64,000 nucleotides of DNA from an uncultured Paracoccaceae bacterium (GTDB taxonomy: Bacteria; Pseudomonadota; Alphaproteobacteria; Rhodobacterales; Rhodobacteraceae), in NCBI GenBank assembly GCA_947493745.1, contig CANLSM010000013.1:31181-95180 (forward strand). The letters are read 5' to 3'. Both the position numbers and the translations under genes were made by a program. The notes beneath the pieces were generated by a model, which saw nothing but the letters and a program-made list of their open reading frames with translations, was not told where the DNA came from and ran no database searches. Numbering within the stretch: the first letter of the stretch is position 1; every line of letters starts with the position of its first letter. Below, piece after piece: positions 18,137 through 28,231 of the stretch.

Positions 18137-19129
18137 ATGCCTGACGGCGCCGAGCCGATCCTGGATGTATCGGATCTGAAAACAATCTTCAGGACGCGGG
18201 ACGGAGAGGTCCACGCCGTAAACAATGTATCCTTCTCGGTGGCGCCGGGCGAACTGGTCGGTGTCGTGGGAGAAAGCGGCTCGGGCAAGTCGGTGACGAT
18301 GATGTCGCTGATGGGCCTTCTTCCAAGTCCGCCGGCGGAGATCGTCGGAGGGGACATCCGTTTCGACAACGAAGATGTCCGCAAGATGAACCCGACCCGA
18401 CTGAGAGCCCTTCGGGGCGGGGATATCGGCTTCATTTTTCAGGATCCGATGACCTCGCTCAATCCGGTTTTCACGGTCGGGTATCAGTTGATCGAGCCGC
18501 TGCGCATCCATCTGGGGCTGAGCAAGAAGCAGGCGCGCATACGGGCGGCTGAACTGCTGGCCCTTGTGGGTATTCCCGATGCCTCCAAGCGCCTGTCGGA
18601 CTATCCGCACCAGTTCTCGGGCGGGATGCGTCAGCGGGTCATGATCGCGATTGCCCTTGCATGTGATCCCAAGGTGCTGATCGCGGATGAACCCACCACG
18701 GCGCTCGATGTCACCATTCAGGCGCAGATACTGGAGCTGATCAAGGGCCTGCGGCAGAAACTCGGGATGGCGATCATCTGGATCACCCATGATCTGGGTG
18801 TTGTGGCCGAGATCGCGGACCGGGTGCTGGTGATGTATGGCGGACAGGTGGTCGAGCATGCTCTGGTCAAAGACCTCTTCGCCCGGCCCCAGCACCCCTA
18901 CACGCGAGCCTTGCTGGAGACTTTGCCGCGCGTTGATGGCGCGCGGGAGGAACGGTTGCGGTCGATAGAGGGGCAGCCGCCAAATCTTTCGGCCCATCCC
19001 TCGTCCTGCCCGTTCGCACCACGCTGCGGGCATGTTCACGACCGTTGCAGATCGGAGAATCCGGCCCGGCGCATGGTGAGCGCGGGCCATGATGTCGCCT
19101 GCTTCTGGAGTCCCCCCAATGCTGGATGA
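18137..19129 (+). CDS. oppD: Oligopeptide/dipeptide ABC transporter ATP-binding protein (OppD/DppD)
   Basis: 330 residues. Walker A is [12 protein letters not shown], the signature is [15 protein letters not shown], Walker B is [12 protein letters not shown] and the switch is in [16 protein letters not shown]. The C-terminal extension [16 protein letters not shown] is the oligopeptide-transporter signature with three cysteines. The ATG at 18137 is chosen for AGGAG six bases upstream; a TTG at 18116 is the longer alternative. It is first in a five-gene operon and overlaps oppF by 11 bases. Confidence 0.92.
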   Translation: MPDGAEPILDVSDLKTIFRTRDGEVHAVNNVSFSVAPGELVGVVGESGSGKSVTMMSLMGLLPSPPAEIVGGDIRFDNEDVRKMNPTRLRALRGGDIGFIFQDPMTSLNPVFTVGYQLIEPLRIHLGLSKKQARIRAAELLALVGIPDASKRLSDYPHQFSGGMRQRVMIAIALACDPKVLIADEPTTALDVTIQAQILELIKGLRQKLGMAIIWITHDLGVVAEIADRVLVMYGGQVVEHALVKDLFARPQHPYTRALLETLPRVDGAREERLRSIEGQPPNLSAHPSSCPFAPRCGHVHDRCRSENPARRMVSAGHDVACFWSPPNAG

Positions 19130-20111
19130 AGCCCCGAAGATTCTGGTCTCCGTCCGTGGACTGAAGATGCATTTTGCAATTCACAAAGGCCTCCTGCGAC
19201 GTCAGGTCGGGACCGTGAAGGCGGTCGATGATGTCTCGTTCGACATCTACGAGGGCGAGACGCTCGGGCTGGTCGGCGAAAGCGGTTGCGGGAAGTCGAC
19301 AGCCGGTCGCTCGATCCTCAGGCTTTATGACCCCACGGATGGTGTGGTCGAGCTGGAAGGTCAGGATATTGTGCCGGTCACCGGCGAGCGGTTGCGCGAT
19401 CTCAGGCCGGCGATGCAGATGATCTTTCAGGATCCACAGGCCTGCCTGAACCCGCGCATGACTGTTGGCTCCATCATCGCAGAGCCGCTGGACGAGCATC
19501 TCAAACTGTCCAGAACCGAGCGGCGCAACCGGGTCAATGAACTGATGGATGCGGTCGGGCTGAACCGGGATTTTGCAAATCGCTACCCGCATGAGTTTTC
19601 GGGTGGTCAGCGCCAGCGCATCGGGATTGCCCGCGCGCTGGCCCTTAATCCGAAATTCATTGTCTGCGACGAGCCGATTGCGGCGCTGGATGTCTCCATT
19701 CAGGCGCAGGTCGTAAACCTGCTCGAGGACCTGCAGAGAAAATTCGGTCTGACCTACCTCTTTATCAGTCATGACCTGTCGATGGTCCGCCATCTCGCGA
19801 CCCGGGTTGCGGTGATGTATCTTGGCAAGATCGTGGAGCTTGCGCCACGAGATGCGCTCTATTCCGCGCCCATGCACCCCTATACGCAGGCCCTTTTGTC
19901 GGCGGTTCCCGATCCTGATCCCAATGCTGCCGAACGCAAGGAACGCATCATACTCGAAGGCGATGTGCCGAGCCCCGCGAACCCGCCCGAGGGCTGCAAT
20001 TTTTGCACCCGATGCGCTCAAGTCATGGATATCTGTAGAAAAATCGAGCCGGAATGGCGCGATCACGGCAATGGACACTATGCGGCTTGTCACAGGTTGG
20101 GAGAAGCGTAA
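19119..20111 (+). CDS. oppF: Oligopeptide/dipeptide ABC transporter ATP-binding protein (OppF/DppF)
   Basis: 330 residues. Walker A is [13 protein letters not shown], the signature is [15 protein letters not shown], Walker B is [12 protein letters not shown], and [26 protein letters not shown] follows. The C-terminus carries [14 protein letters not shown], again the oligopeptide-family tail. The ATG at 19119 has GGAG upstream; 19089 is a longer option. It forms the ATPase heterodimer with OppD. Confidence 0.92.
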   Translation: MLDEAPKILVSVRGLKMHFAIHKGLLRRQVGTVKAVDDVSFDIYEGETLGLVGESGCGKSTAGRSILRLYDPTDGVVELEGQDIVPVTGERLRDLRPAMQMIFQDPQACLNPRMTVGSIIAEPLDEHLKLSRTERRNRVNELMDAVGLNRDFANRYPHEFSGGQRQRIGIARALALNPKFIVCDEPIAALDVSIQAQVVNLLEDLQRKFGLTYLFISHDLSMVRHLATRVAVMYLGKIVELAPRDALYSAPMHPYTQALLSAVPDPDPNAAERKERIILEGDVPSPANPPEGCNFCTRCAQVMDICRKIEPEWRDHGNGHYAACHRLGEA

Positions 20112-20184
20112 CATCGTGTGCATGGATGAGCGCGGAGAAAACCCGTGCCGTCACTCACTATAACCTCAGACAGGGAGTCAAAAA

Positions 20185-21891
20185 ATGAGGGTTAAACATC
20201 TTTTGAGCGGCGCTTGCGCTGCTGCAATGCTGGCGGGAGCTGCCTATGCCGAGCGCGGCGCAGACGGCCAGCTGAACATCATCTACTGGCAGGCGCCATC
20301 GACGATGAACCCGTATCTTTCGGGTGGTACGAAAGAGGTTGAAGCGGCCTCGATGGTGGTGGAGCCGCTGGCCAGCTACGACGAGAACGGCAATATAGTT
20401 CCGCGTCTGGTCGATGAGTTGCCAACCGTCGATAATGGTGGCGTTTCGGCCGATCTCAAGTCGATCATATGGGTACTCAAGGAAGGTATTCTCTGGTCTG
20501 ATGGCAGCCCGCTGACGGCAGCCGATGCTGTTTTCACATGGGAGTATTGCACACATCCCGAAGGCGGCTGTGCCCAGTCCTCCTATTTTGATGGCGTGAC
20601 ATCCGTGGAAGCGGTGGATGACCGCACGATCAAGATCAATTTCGCGGATCCCAAGCCATACCCCTACACAGCGCTTGTTGGTGCGGAATCTCCGATCATT
20701 CAGAAGGCCCAGTTTCAGGATTGCATGGGCGCCAAGGCACCCGAATGCACGGACCAGAATTTCGGCCCCATCGGCACCGGCCCGTTCGTGGTGACCGAGT
20801 TCAAGGCCAATGACGTTATCTCGCTTGAGGCGAATTCCAACTATCGCGATGCGAACAAACCGGCCTTCGGCTCGGTCCTCTTCAAGGGTGGCGGAGATGC
20901 GGCAGCGGCCGCGCGCTCGGTCCTTGAGACATCCGAGTTCGACTACGCGTGGAACCTTCAGATCGAACCCGAAGTGCTGACCCAGATGGAAGCACAGGGC
21001 AAGGGCAAGGTTGTCGTGTCCTTCCAGACGTCCGTAGAGCGTCTGCACCTTAACCAGACCAATCCGGATCCGTCGCTGGGCGATATGCGTGCGGTCTATG
21101 CCGAGGGCGAGAACGCGCATCCGTTCCTGACCGACCCTGCCGTGGGCAAAGCCATGTCAATGGCCATCGACCGCGATATTCTGGTCGAGGCAGGCTATGG
21201 CAAAACCGGGCAGGTGACGTGCAACGTGCTGCCTGCGCCTGAGATTTATGCCTCCACGGCCAATGATGCCTGCAAGACGCAGGATATCGAAGGCGCAAAG
21301 GCCGTTCTGGATGCTGCCGGATGGGTTCCGGGCTCTGATGGAGTTCGGGAGAAGGACGGCGTGCGCCTGAGCGTGCTGTACCAGACATCGACCAACTCGG
21401 TTCGTCAGGGCACACAGGCGCTGGTCAAACAGATGTGGGCGGAGATCGGTATTGAAGCAGAGCTGCGCAATATCGATGCGTCCGTCTTCTTCGGCGGCGA
21501 TCCGTCGAGCCCGGATACCTTCCAGAAGTTCTACGCCGATGTGGAGATGTACACCAACAACTTCTCCGGCGCGGATCCCGAAGCCTATATGGCCAATTGG
21601 CGCTGCTCGGAAATTCCGACACCCGATACGCAGTGGCAGGGTTCCAACATCCAGCGCTTCTGCAACCCGGCCTATGATGCACTTGTGGACGAGATGTCTC
21701 AGACAGCCGATCTGAATGAGCGTGGTCGGCTCGCCAAGGAAATGAACGACATGCTGATGGAAAGCTACTCGATCATTCCTCTGGTGCACCGCGGCGGCAC
21801 ATCGGCCCATGCCAATTCTCTGGGCGGTGTGAAAATGACCGACTGGGACAGCGAGTTGTGGAACATCGCTGACTGGCACCGGATCAAGTGA
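20185..21891 (+). CDS. oppA: Peptide-type ABC transporter substrate-binding protein (family 5)
   Basis: 568 residues. A signal peptide (MRVKHLLSGACAAAMLAGAAYA) leads into ADGQLNIIYWQAPSTMNPYLSGGTKE, the start typical of solute-binding family 5. IIWVLKEGILWSDGSPLTAADAVFTWEY is the family signature. Four cysteine-containing loops (YCTHPEGGC, QDCMGAKAPEC) suggest disulfides, common in the subgroup for small peptides or other substrates. The placement in the middle of the operon, after the ATPases, is unusual. A hairpin follows before oppB. The ligand is unknown. Confidence 0.9.
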   Translation: MRVKHLLSGACAAAMLAGAAYAERGADGQLNIIYWQAPSTMNPYLSGGTKEVEAASMVVEPLASYDENGNIVPRLVDELPTVDNGGVSADLKSIIWVLKEGILWSDGSPLTAADAVFTWEYCTHPEGGCAQSSYFDGVTSVEAVDDRTIKINFADPKPYPYTALVGAESPIIQKAQFQDCMGAKAPECTDQNFGPIGTGPFVVTEFKANDVISLEANSNYRDANKPAFGSVLFKGGGDAAAAARSVLETSEFDYAWNLQIEPEVLTQMEAQGKGKVVVSFQTSVERLHLNQTNPDPSLGDMRAVYAEGENAHPFLTDPAVGKAMSMAIDRDILVEAGYGKTGQVTCNVLPAPEIYASTANDACKTQDIEGAKAVLDAAGWVPGSDGVREKDGVRLSVLYQTSTNSVRQGTQALVKQMWAEIGIEAELRNIDASVFFGGDPSSPDTFQKFYADVEMYTNNFSGADPEAYMANWRCSEIPTPDTQWQGSNIQRFCNPAYDALVDEMSQTADLNERGRLAKEMNDMLMESYSIIPLVHRGGTSAHANSLGGVKMTDWDSELWNIADWHRIK

Positions 21892-21904
21892 TCTGAAAAG
21901 TCTT

Positions 21905-21941
21905 GCATTGCGCCCCGGCCCTCGCGGCTCGGGCGCAATGC
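21905..21941 (+). other. Intercistronic hairpin after oppA
   Basis: Perfect 11-base arms GCATTGCGCCC (21905-21915) and GGGCGCAATGC (21931-21941), between oppA and oppB, with no T-run. Confidence 0.65.
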
Positions 21942-21974
21942 CTGTTTCACGAACAAAAAGGGGCGTAATCCCTT

Positions 21975-22985
21975 ATGCTGAATTATACGATCCGTCGCCT
22001 GATGTTTGCCATCCCGACGCTCTTCGTCATCAGTTTCATCATTTTCGCGATCCTCGATCTGTCGCCGGGTGACCCTACGGGCAACCTGCCGCTGACGATC
22101 CCGCCGGATGTGCGAGAGAAAATCCGCGAGAGCCTTGGCCTCGGTCAGCCCTTTCCCATCCGCTATCTCAAATGGTGCCAGCAGTTCTTCGTCAATGAAC
22201 CGCTGAACCTGATCGAGAACTGGACCGGCTGGACCATCGGGGATGGCGAGCGTCTGCGTGTCACAAGCTGGTCCACCCGCTCGCCGGTTGTCGATCTGAT
22301 TGCCGAGCGCATGCCGCAGACCTTGTGGGTTGTCGGCATGTCCTATGTGGTGGCAATCCTGATCGCCATTCCCATCGGGGTGATATCCGCCTACCGGCAG
22401 TATTCGCTCTTTGATCAGATCGGGACCTTCGTCTCCATGGTGGGTTTCTCGGTTCCGACCTTCTTCACCGGTCTCATTCTGATTGTCGTCTTCTCGGTCA
22501 ATCTGGGCTGGCTGCCATCGGTCTACGACACCACACACAAGGTCACGGACTGGTCCAGCTTCTGGGTACAGGTGCGCCAGATGGCGATGCCGACCATGGT
22601 GCTGGCCTTGGCGACAACCGCACAGCTCAGCCGGTTCATGCGCGCCTCGATGCTGGACAATCTCAATCAGGACTATGTGCGCACCGCCCGCGCGAAGGGG
22701 CTGCGCGAGCGCTCGGTTGTGCTGATCCATGTGCTCAGAAACTCGATGATCCCGGTGGTCACGGTCATTGCACTGGGGGTGCCGGCGATCTTCGGGGGCG
22801 CGATCATCACGGAGCAGATCTTCAAGGTGAATGGTCTGGGCGCGCTTCTGATCATTGGAATTCAGGGCGCGGATATCCCTCTCGTGCAGACACTGACCTT
22901 CCTCTTTGCCGTGCTGATTGTGTTTTTCAACCTGATTGCCGACCTGCTCTACGGCATCCTCGACCCGAGGATCCGCTATGACTGA
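21975..22985 (+). CDS. oppB: Peptide-type ABC transporter permease (OppB/DppB)
   Basis: 336 residues. The opening MLNYTIRRLMFAIPTLFVISFIIFAILDLSPGDP is standard for the family. The coupling region DYVRTARAKGLRERSVVLIHVLRNSMIPVVT matches OppB. About six membrane segments are visible. A longer periplasmic stretch between segments 1 and 2 (residues 40-105) is rich in tryptophan. It overlaps oppC by 8 bases. Confidence 0.92.
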   Translation: MLNYTIRRLMFAIPTLFVISFIIFAILDLSPGDPTGNLPLTIPPDVREKIRESLGLGQPFPIRYLKWCQQFFVNEPLNLIENWTGWTIGDGERLRVTSWSTRSPVVDLIAERMPQTLWVVGMSYVVAILIAIPIGVISAYRQYSLFDQIGTFVSMVGFSVPTFFTGLILIVVFSVNLGWLPSVYDTTHKVTDWSSFWVQVRQMAMPTMVLALATTAQLSRFMRASMLDNLNQDYVRTARAKGLRERSVVLIHVLRNSMIPVVTVIALGVPAIFGGAIITEQIFKVNGLGALLIIGIQGADIPLVQTLTFLFAVLIVFFNLIADLLYGILDPRIRYD

Positions 22986-23892
22986 TGCTGCAATCGTCGA
23001 GCAGGGCGAGAGTGCGCACCGGTCGCTCTGGGGGGATGTCTGGGTCCAGTTCCGGTCTCACAAAGGAGCGATGGCCGGGACAATCATCTTCGGACTGATC
23101 TGCCTGCTGGTGGCGGTGGGTCCTTATATCCATACCATCGATGCGCAGTATCTCGACTATCGGGCCAAGAATGCAGGAATGTCCTGGGCGCATCCGCTTG
23201 GGACCGACAATTACGGGCGCGACATGTTTGCCCAGATCCTGCAAGGCGGTCGAACCTCGCTTGCGGTTGGGCTGACGGCGATGGTGATCAGTCTGGTCAT
23301 CGGAACGCTGGTGGGGGTCCTGGCAGGGTATTTCCGGTGGCTCGACGGGCCGTTGATGCGATTGACAGACCTGTTTCTGGCGCTTCCGCTGCTGCCGCTT
23401 CTGCTGGTGATCGTGATGCTGTTTCGTGACACGCTGCGTGCGGCTTTCGGACCCGAGACGGGAATTTTCCTTCTCATCGTCGGCGTGATCGGACTGACAT
23501 CATGGATGCAGACCGCTCGGATCGTGCGCGGCGATGTGCTGGCGCTCAAGGAACGTGAGTTCGTGCTGGCCGCCAAATCCATCGGCACGCCGCCGCGCCG
23601 GATCATCTCACGCCATGTCATGCCCAATGTACTCTCGCCGATCATGGTCTCGGCCACGCTTGGCATCGCCAATGCGATCATCACCGAAAGTGCGGTAAGC
23701 TTTCTGGGGCTCGGCTTCCCGCCGGACTATCCGACCTGGGGACAGTTGGTGTTCCAGAACCAGAACTTCATCGACCTGCATCCCGAGCGGCCGATCATTC
23801 CCGCGATTGCCATTTCACTGACAGTGATCTCTGTGAACTTCATGGGCGACGGACTGCGCGATGCGCTCGATCCGCGCATCCGGGGGCGGTGA
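22978..23892 (+). CDS. oppC: Peptide-type ABC transporter permease (OppC/DppC)
   Basis: 304 residues. The N-terminal cytoplasmic SLWGDVWVQFRSHKGAMAG precedes the first membrane segment. HPLGTDNYGRDMFAQILQGGRTSLAVG is the OppC signature. The coupling loop is EFVLAAKSIGTPPRRIISRHVMPNVLSPIMV. The ATG at 22978 lies inside the oppB end, giving translational coupling. It is the last gene of the operon; a hairpin follows within ten bases. Confidence 0.92.
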   Translation: MTDAAIVEQGESAHRSLWGDVWVQFRSHKGAMAGTIIFGLICLLVAVGPYIHTIDAQYLDYRAKNAGMSWAHPLGTDNYGRDMFAQILQGGRTSLAVGLTAMVISLVIGTLVGVLAGYFRWLDGPLMRLTDLFLALPLLPLLLVIVMLFRDTLRAAFGPETGIFLLIVGVIGLTSWMQTARIVRGDVLALKEREFVLAAKSIGTPPRRIISRHVMPNVLSPIMVSATLGIANAIITESAVSFLGLGFPPDYPTWGQLVFQNQNFIDLHPERPIIPAIAISLTVISVNFMGDGLRDALDPRIRGR

Positions 23893-23897
23893 CAGAG

Positions 23898-23922
23898 ATC
23901 AAGGCGCGTGTCGCGCCTTGAT
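23898..23922 (+). terminator. 11-bp hairpin directly after oppC
   Basis: ATCAAGGCGCG (23898-23908), loop TGT, CGCGCCTTGAT (23912-23922). It abuts the next inverted repeat, with no base between the two stems. Confidence 0.7.
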
Positions 23923-23998
23923 GCCTCCGGCGGGGATATTTGGACCAAAAAGACGATCAACCCTATTTCTTTTTGGCAAAAATATCCCCGCCGGAGGC
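23923..23998. repeat. 76-base inverted repeat built from two copies of the 19-base motif
   Basis: GCCTCCGGCGGGGATATTT at 23923-23941 and its exact complement at 23980-23998. Inside, CCAAAAAG (23945-23952) pairs with CTTTTTGG (23969-23976). The whole forms one long interrupted hairpin between the convergent oppC and moaA. It is a likely terminator in both directions. Confidence 0.9.
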
Positions 23999-24018
23999 AT
24001 TCTTCTCTTTTTCGGGGG

Positions 24019-25029
24019 TCAGCCGCCCGTGTGGCTCATGTGGCGGGTCATGGTGCCACCGGCCTTCTGCCGGGAGTAGTCGAAGTCGTGGCCCTTGGGT
24101 TTGCGCGCGATGGCCGCCCGGATCGCCCGGTCGAGCGCGCCGTCATCCTCGCTGGAGCGCAGCACCTTACGCAGGTCCGCTTCGTCTTCCTGACCCAGGC
24201 ACATGAACAACTGCCCGGTACAGGTCAGCCGCACCCGGTTGCAGCTTTCGCAGAAATTATGGGAAAGCGGCGTGATGAAGCCGATCTTGCCGCCGGTTTC
24301 CTCAACCCGCACATAGCGCGCCGGGCCGCCGGTGGAGAACGGGATGTCATGCAGCGTGTAGCGTGTCGCCATCGTTTCGCGCACATCGTCGAGCGACCAG
24401 TATTGGTCAAGCCGCAGGCCGTCGCCCATATCCTCGCCCATCGGCATGACCTCGATGAAGGTGATGTCGAAGCCTCTCGCATGGCACCAGGCGACCATGT
24501 CGAGCGCCTCGTCATCATTGGTGCCCTTGAGGGCCACCGCATTGATCTTGATCTTCAGGCCGGCAGCCTGGGCTGCATCGATCCCGTCCATGACTTGTGC
24601 AAACCGGCCCCAGCGGGTGATGTCCTTGAACTTCTGCTCATTGAGCGTGTCGATGGAGACATTGACACGCTTCACACCGCAATCGGCCAGAGGTTGGGCG
24701 AAACGGCGCAGTTGCGAGCCATTGGTCGTCAGCGTCAACTCGTCCAGTGCACCGGAGGCAAGATGCCGGGACATCGCCTCGAAATAGGTCATGATGCCCT
24801 TGCGGACCAGGGGCTCGCCGCCAGTAATCCTGAGTTTCCTGACCCCGAGCGCGACAAAGCGCGAGGACAGACGGTCAAGCTCCTCAAGGCTGAGAAGCTC
24901 CGCCTTGGGCAGGAAGCTCATGTTCTCCGACATGCAGTAGACACAGCGGAAATCGCAGCGATCGGTCACGGAAACCCGCAGATAGGTGATGGCGCGGGCG
25001 AACGGGTCGACGAGATTTGGCGTGATCAT
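24019..25029 (-). CDS. moaA: GTP 3',8-cyclase (molybdenum cofactor synthesis)
   Basis: 336 residues, a radical-SAM enzyme that makes the first intermediate of molybdopterin from GTP. The N-terminal cluster motif is CDFRCVYC (Cys 25, 29, 32). The C-terminal cluster ligands appear in [14 protein letters not shown]. The protein ends in a GG pair, which in MoaA is needed for catalysis. The start at 25029 has AGGGAG upstream. An open frame continues upstream to 26670, but that part is the antisense of the acyl-CoA synthetase gene. No other moa gene is in the window. Confidence 0.95.
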   Translation of the reverse strand: MITPNLVDPFARAITYLRVSVTDRCDFRCVYCMSENMSFLPKAELLSLEELDRLSSRFVALGVRKLRITGGEPLVRKGIMTYFEAMSRHLASGALDELTLTTNGSQLRRFAQPLADCGVKRVNVSIDTLNEQKFKDITRWGRFAQVMDGIDAAQAAGLKIKINAVALKGTNDDEALDMVAWCHARGFDITFIEVMPMGEDMGDGLRLDQYWSLDDVRETMATRYTLHDIPFSTGGPARYVRVEETGGKIGFITPLSHNFCESCNRVRLTCTGQLFMCLGQEDEADLRKVLRSSEDDGALDRAIRAAIARKPKGHDFDYSRQKAGGTMTRHMSHTGG

Positions 25030-25137
25030 GAAAGCTCCCTCTGAACAGAACCTAAGCGCGCTGTGCGCCGCTGACAAGCGATAGACCCCGCTCTTTCTGC
25101 GCGATAGGCTGCGCGCGCGAGGCGAAGGAGACGGGCC

Positions 25138-26757
25138 GTGGACTTTCCGGGACGATTTGTGGCGCAGGCAGAGACCTGGGAGGCGATGCGCGAAGCTTTC
25201 CGTTGGCCCAAGTTGTCGCGTTTCAACATCGCGGAAGTGGCCTGTGATCGCTGGGCGAGGTCCGAGCCGGACCGGCAGGCCCTGACCTATCTGCGGCCCG
25301 ATGGAGATATTCGGACCTATTCCTACGCCCAGCTGGCCCGCGCCTCCCGCCGGTTGGCGAATGTGTTTGTGGAGCACGGTATCGGCCCGGGAGACCGGAT
25401 CGGTGTCCTCCTGCCGCAAACACCCGAGACCGTGCTGACCCATCTGGCAGCCTACCGGATGGGTGCCATTGTCGTGCCGCTCTTCACGCTCTTTGGTGCC
25501 GATGGCTTGAAGGTCCGTCTGATCGACAGTGGCACCAGAGCGCTGATCACGGACGCTGCCAATCTGGAGAAGATAACGGGACTGCGTGACGAGTTGCCCA
25601 TGCTTGACGCGGTCTTCTCCATCGATACGCGTGAGAGCGGGGTCTTCGGCTTCTGGCAGGAGCTTGGCAAAGCCTCCGACCGGCATGAAATGGTCCAGAC
25701 CAGCCCCGATGATCCTGCCTTTCTGTCCTACACATCCGGGACGACCGGGCCGCCGAAAGGTGCTCTGCATGGGCACCGGGTGCTGATCGGGCACATGCCG
25801 GGGGTCGAGTTGCATCATGGGCTCTTGCCACAGGCAGGCGATTGCCTCTGGACGCCTGCCGATTGGGCCTGGATGGGCGGATTGACCAATGTGATGCTGC
25901 CCGCGCTCGCCCATGGCATTCCGCTGATCGCGCACCGGATGGCGAAGTTCGATCCCGAACATGCGGTCTGGCTGATCGAGCATCTGGGTGTGCGCAACAC
26001 GTTTCTGCCGCCAACTGCTCTGAAACTGATGCGTCGCGCGGGTGTGCGCGAGGTCAGAGGCCTGCGCAGTGTCGCCTCGGGCGGCGAGGCGCTGGGGGCC
26101 GGGCTGCTTGGCTGGGGGCAGGAGGTCTTCGGTCAGACGATCAATGAATTCTACGGCCAAACCGAGTGCAATCTGGTGCTCTCGAACTGTACCCGAATGA
26201 TGCCCCCGAAACCGGGGTCCATGGGCAAGCCCGTGCCGGGGCATGAGGTCGCGGTGATCAACGAGGCAGGCGAGGTCCTGCCAACGGGTGAGACCGGAGA
26301 GGTCGCGATCCGCCGTCCGGACCCCGCGATGTTCCTGCACTACTGGAACGCGCCCGAGAAAACAGCGGAGAAATTCATCGGTGACTGGATGCGCACCGGC
26401 GATGTGGCCAGCGTCGATGAAGAGGGCTACTTCCACTTCTCCGCCCGCTCGGACGATGTCATCACGTCGTCGGGCTACCGCATCGGGCCGTCGGAGATCG
26501 AGGATTGTCTGATGCGGCACGAGAGTGTCGTGATGGCGGGCGTTGTGGGCGAGCCGGACCCGGTGCGAACGGAGGTCGTGAAGGCTTTCGTGGTGCTGCG
26601 CGACGGCACCCCGACCGAAGGGCTGGAAGCGGATCTGATCGACCATGTGCGAACCCGCATCTCGCCCCATGTCGCCCCGCGCAGTGTGACCTTCATGGAG
26701 AGCCTGCCGATGACTGCTACCGGAAAAATCCTGCGCCGGGAACTCAAGACGGGATGA
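25138..26757 (+). CDS. AMP-forming acyl-CoA synthetase
   Basis: 539 residues of the ANL superfamily, activating a carboxylic acid to its CoA thioester through an acyl-adenylate. Motifs are [16 protein letters not shown], the phosphate loop; EFYGQTECN, the adenine-binding motif; [18 protein letters not shown] with [22 protein letters not shown], the hinge; and [13 protein letters not shown], with the catalytic lysine. It starts at a GTG with AAGGAG upstream. It is most like medium-chain or acetyl-CoA-synthetase-like enzymes; the acid is not known. Its stop overlaps the next ATG. Confidence 0.9.
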   Translation: MDFPGRFVAQAETWEAMREAFRWPKLSRFNIAEVACDRWARSEPDRQALTYLRPDGDIRTYSYAQLARASRRLANVFVEHGIGPGDRIGVLLPQTPETVLTHLAAYRMGAIVVPLFTLFGADGLKVRLIDSGTRALITDAANLEKITGLRDELPMLDAVFSIDTRESGVFGFWQELGKASDRHEMVQTSPDDPAFLSYTSGTTGPPKGALHGHRVLIGHMPGVELHHGLLPQAGDCLWTPADWAWMGGLTNVMLPALAHGIPLIAHRMAKFDPEHAVWLIEHLGVRNTFLPPTALKLMRRAGVREVRGLRSVASGGEALGAGLLGWGQEVFGQTINEFYGQTECNLVLSNCTRMMPPKPGSMGKPVPGHEVAVINEAGEVLPTGETGEVAIRRPDPAMFLHYWNAPEKTAEKFIGDWMRTGDVASVDEEGYFHFSARSDDVITSSGYRIGPSEIEDCLMRHESVVMAGVVGEPDPVRTEVVKAFVVLRDGTPTEGLEADLIDHVRTRISPHVAPRSVTFMESLPMTATGKILRRELKTG

Positions 26758-27401
26758 TCCGCAGACTGCTCAAATGGGGCGTGATGTCGGGGCTTGGCAC
26801 GGCTCTTTGCGTCTTTCTGTCCGTGCTCTGGGCGGAACGTGTGTCCCAAGCGGTCGCAACCGCCCCGGCGGCGGGCGCGGTGATGGTTCTGGGGGCGGGC
26901 ATGTCTGAGGATGGCACGCTGCATGCCTCGACTACGCACAGGGTCGAAGCGGGCGTGGCGCTCTGGAAGACCGGACGATACCCGTATCTGGTTGTCACCG
27001 GCGGACCGGCTGTTCCGGGTGGTGCGAGTGCAGGTGACGGCATGGCGGCCCTCGCGGTGTCGCTGGGTGTGCCGCGTGCGCAGATCATCGCGGAGACGGC
27101 CTCGCTCTCTACCTTGCAGAACGCACTGCTCTCTCGACCGCTGATGCAGGCCAAAGGGGTGCGGGATGTCATGCTGGTGACCGAGGGTTTCCATATGGCC
27201 CGGTCGAGGGCCAGCGTCGCCTGGGCGGGAATAGAGGTGGTTGGCCATCACAGCACGACGGCTTTCCGGGCGAAGGATGGCGCACGCATGTTTGTCCGCG
27301 AGGTCATGGCCTGGCCGTTCAACCTCGCCCGGGTCGGCCTGTGGCATATTCTGGGGCTGGCGCGGATACCGCCTTCGGACCGGATGGGATTGCTGGCCTA
27401 G
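26754..27401 (+). CDS. YdcF-like (DUF218) membrane-anchored protein
   Basis: 215 residues. A single N-terminal hydrophobic segment (about 7-27) anchors a DUF218 domain. Visible motifs are [51 protein letters not shown] and [15 protein letters not shown]218 proteins are implicated in envelope or vancomycin-resistance-type functions, without a defined reaction here. The ATG overlaps the acyl-CoA synthetase stop (ATGA), so they are co-transcribed. No functional link is obvious. Confidence 0.85.
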   Translation: MIRRLLKWGVMSGLGTALCVFLSVLWAERVSQAVATAPAAGAVMVLGAGMSEDGTLHASTTHRVEAGVALWKTGRYPYLVVTGGPAVPGGASAGDGMAALAVSLGVPRAQIIAETASLSTLQNALLSRPLMQAKGVRDVMLVTEGFHMARSRASVAWAGIEVVGHHSTTAFRAKDGARMFVREVMAWPFNLARVGLWHILGLARIPPSDRMGLLA

Positions 27402-27500
27402 CAGCGGCCCTTGGTGCGACAAACACCGTATGCTCATGTTCATGGAGTTGATTGGTTCAAACCGGCATCAACCACGTTCTCACCGGAACGGAAGTAGACC

Positions 27501-28202
27501 TTAGCCATCCAATCCCAGGGTGGATCCCCACCGGGCGACAACGTTCCGCCTCTGAAAGTCGCTCATGTGTTCGGCCTCGCGGTTGTAGAAATCCAGTAGC
27601 TCTTCCGGTGAGCTTGACGTCAGATGCTGCCCTGCGAGGTGACGGCGTCCATAAAGATATGCTTCCTCGATGATGGTTTCATTTCCTTCGGGAAAGTTGA
27701 AAGACAGCAACATATGCTGATTCAGCAACCTCTCAATTTCGTCCGGGTCGGTGAGAGGCCTTGCATAGTCCGGGTCATCAATCCTGATCAGTTTTGCCGG
27801 GGGAATGCCGAAGACAAAGAACGGATCCCTTATTTCTGCCTTGACGCTTTGGTCCATATGGCCGGTTGGCTTCCAGCGTCCCTTGGTGAATTCGGCCCCG
27901 CTGATCATCAGGTCATGGATCAGAATATCACGGGCCATGGCCTGTGCCGCGTCTTGCGGGCTGCCTGCAAAACTGTAGATGTTGCAAGCTCCCTTGTTCT
28001 TGATCGTGTTCGTCACGACGCCGAACATGGTCTGGCCATTCGAGATGGTCAGTTGGAACACTTCCCCCTTTTGCACGAATGCGCGTCCTTTCGATGATGT
28101 GGTTGCGTTCAAGTCTTTCCGACCAACTTTAGTAATCCGCTCTTGTGGCCACAAGGACTTACGTTTCAAGAGGATGCGCACGGAACCTTTGCGCCATCCC
28201 AT
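27501..28202 (-). CDS. Unrecognised protein, possibly Imm26-like
   Basis: 233 residues from the ATG at 28202. No signal peptide or membrane segment is seen. A stretch at about 44-80 (QKGEVFQLTISNGQTMFGVVTN, then IYSFAG) resembles the opening beta-hairpins of Imm26-type immunity proteins. The C-terminal third is charged (SSSPEELLDFYNREAEHMSDFQRRN). The start is doubtful: the ATG lies only 29 bases from the divergent antiporter start, and GTG at about 28181 or 28076 would leave room for a promoter. It sits alone between unrelated genes with no toxin nearby. Codon choice looks less GC-biased than its neighbours. Confidence 0.6.
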   Translation of the reverse strand: MGWRKGSVRILLKRKSLWPQERITKVGRKDLNATTSSKGRAFVQKGEVFQLTISNGQTMFGVVTNTIKNKGACNIYSFAGSPQDAAQAMARDILIHDLMISGAEFTKGRWKPTGHMDQSVKAEIRDPFFVFGIPPAKLIRIDDPDYARPLTDPDEIERLLNQHMLLSFNFPEGNETIIEEAYLYGRRHLAGQHLTSSSPEELLDFYNREAEHMSDFQRRNVVARWGSTLGLDG

Positions 28203-28231
28203 TCGGAATGCTATCGGGGGCGGGCGAATGA

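Noticed and set aside
24019..26670. 883-residue minus-strand open frame
   Set aside because: Only the last 336 residues are MoaA, with its own ribosome site. The rest is antisense to the acyl-CoA synthetase and has no family features.
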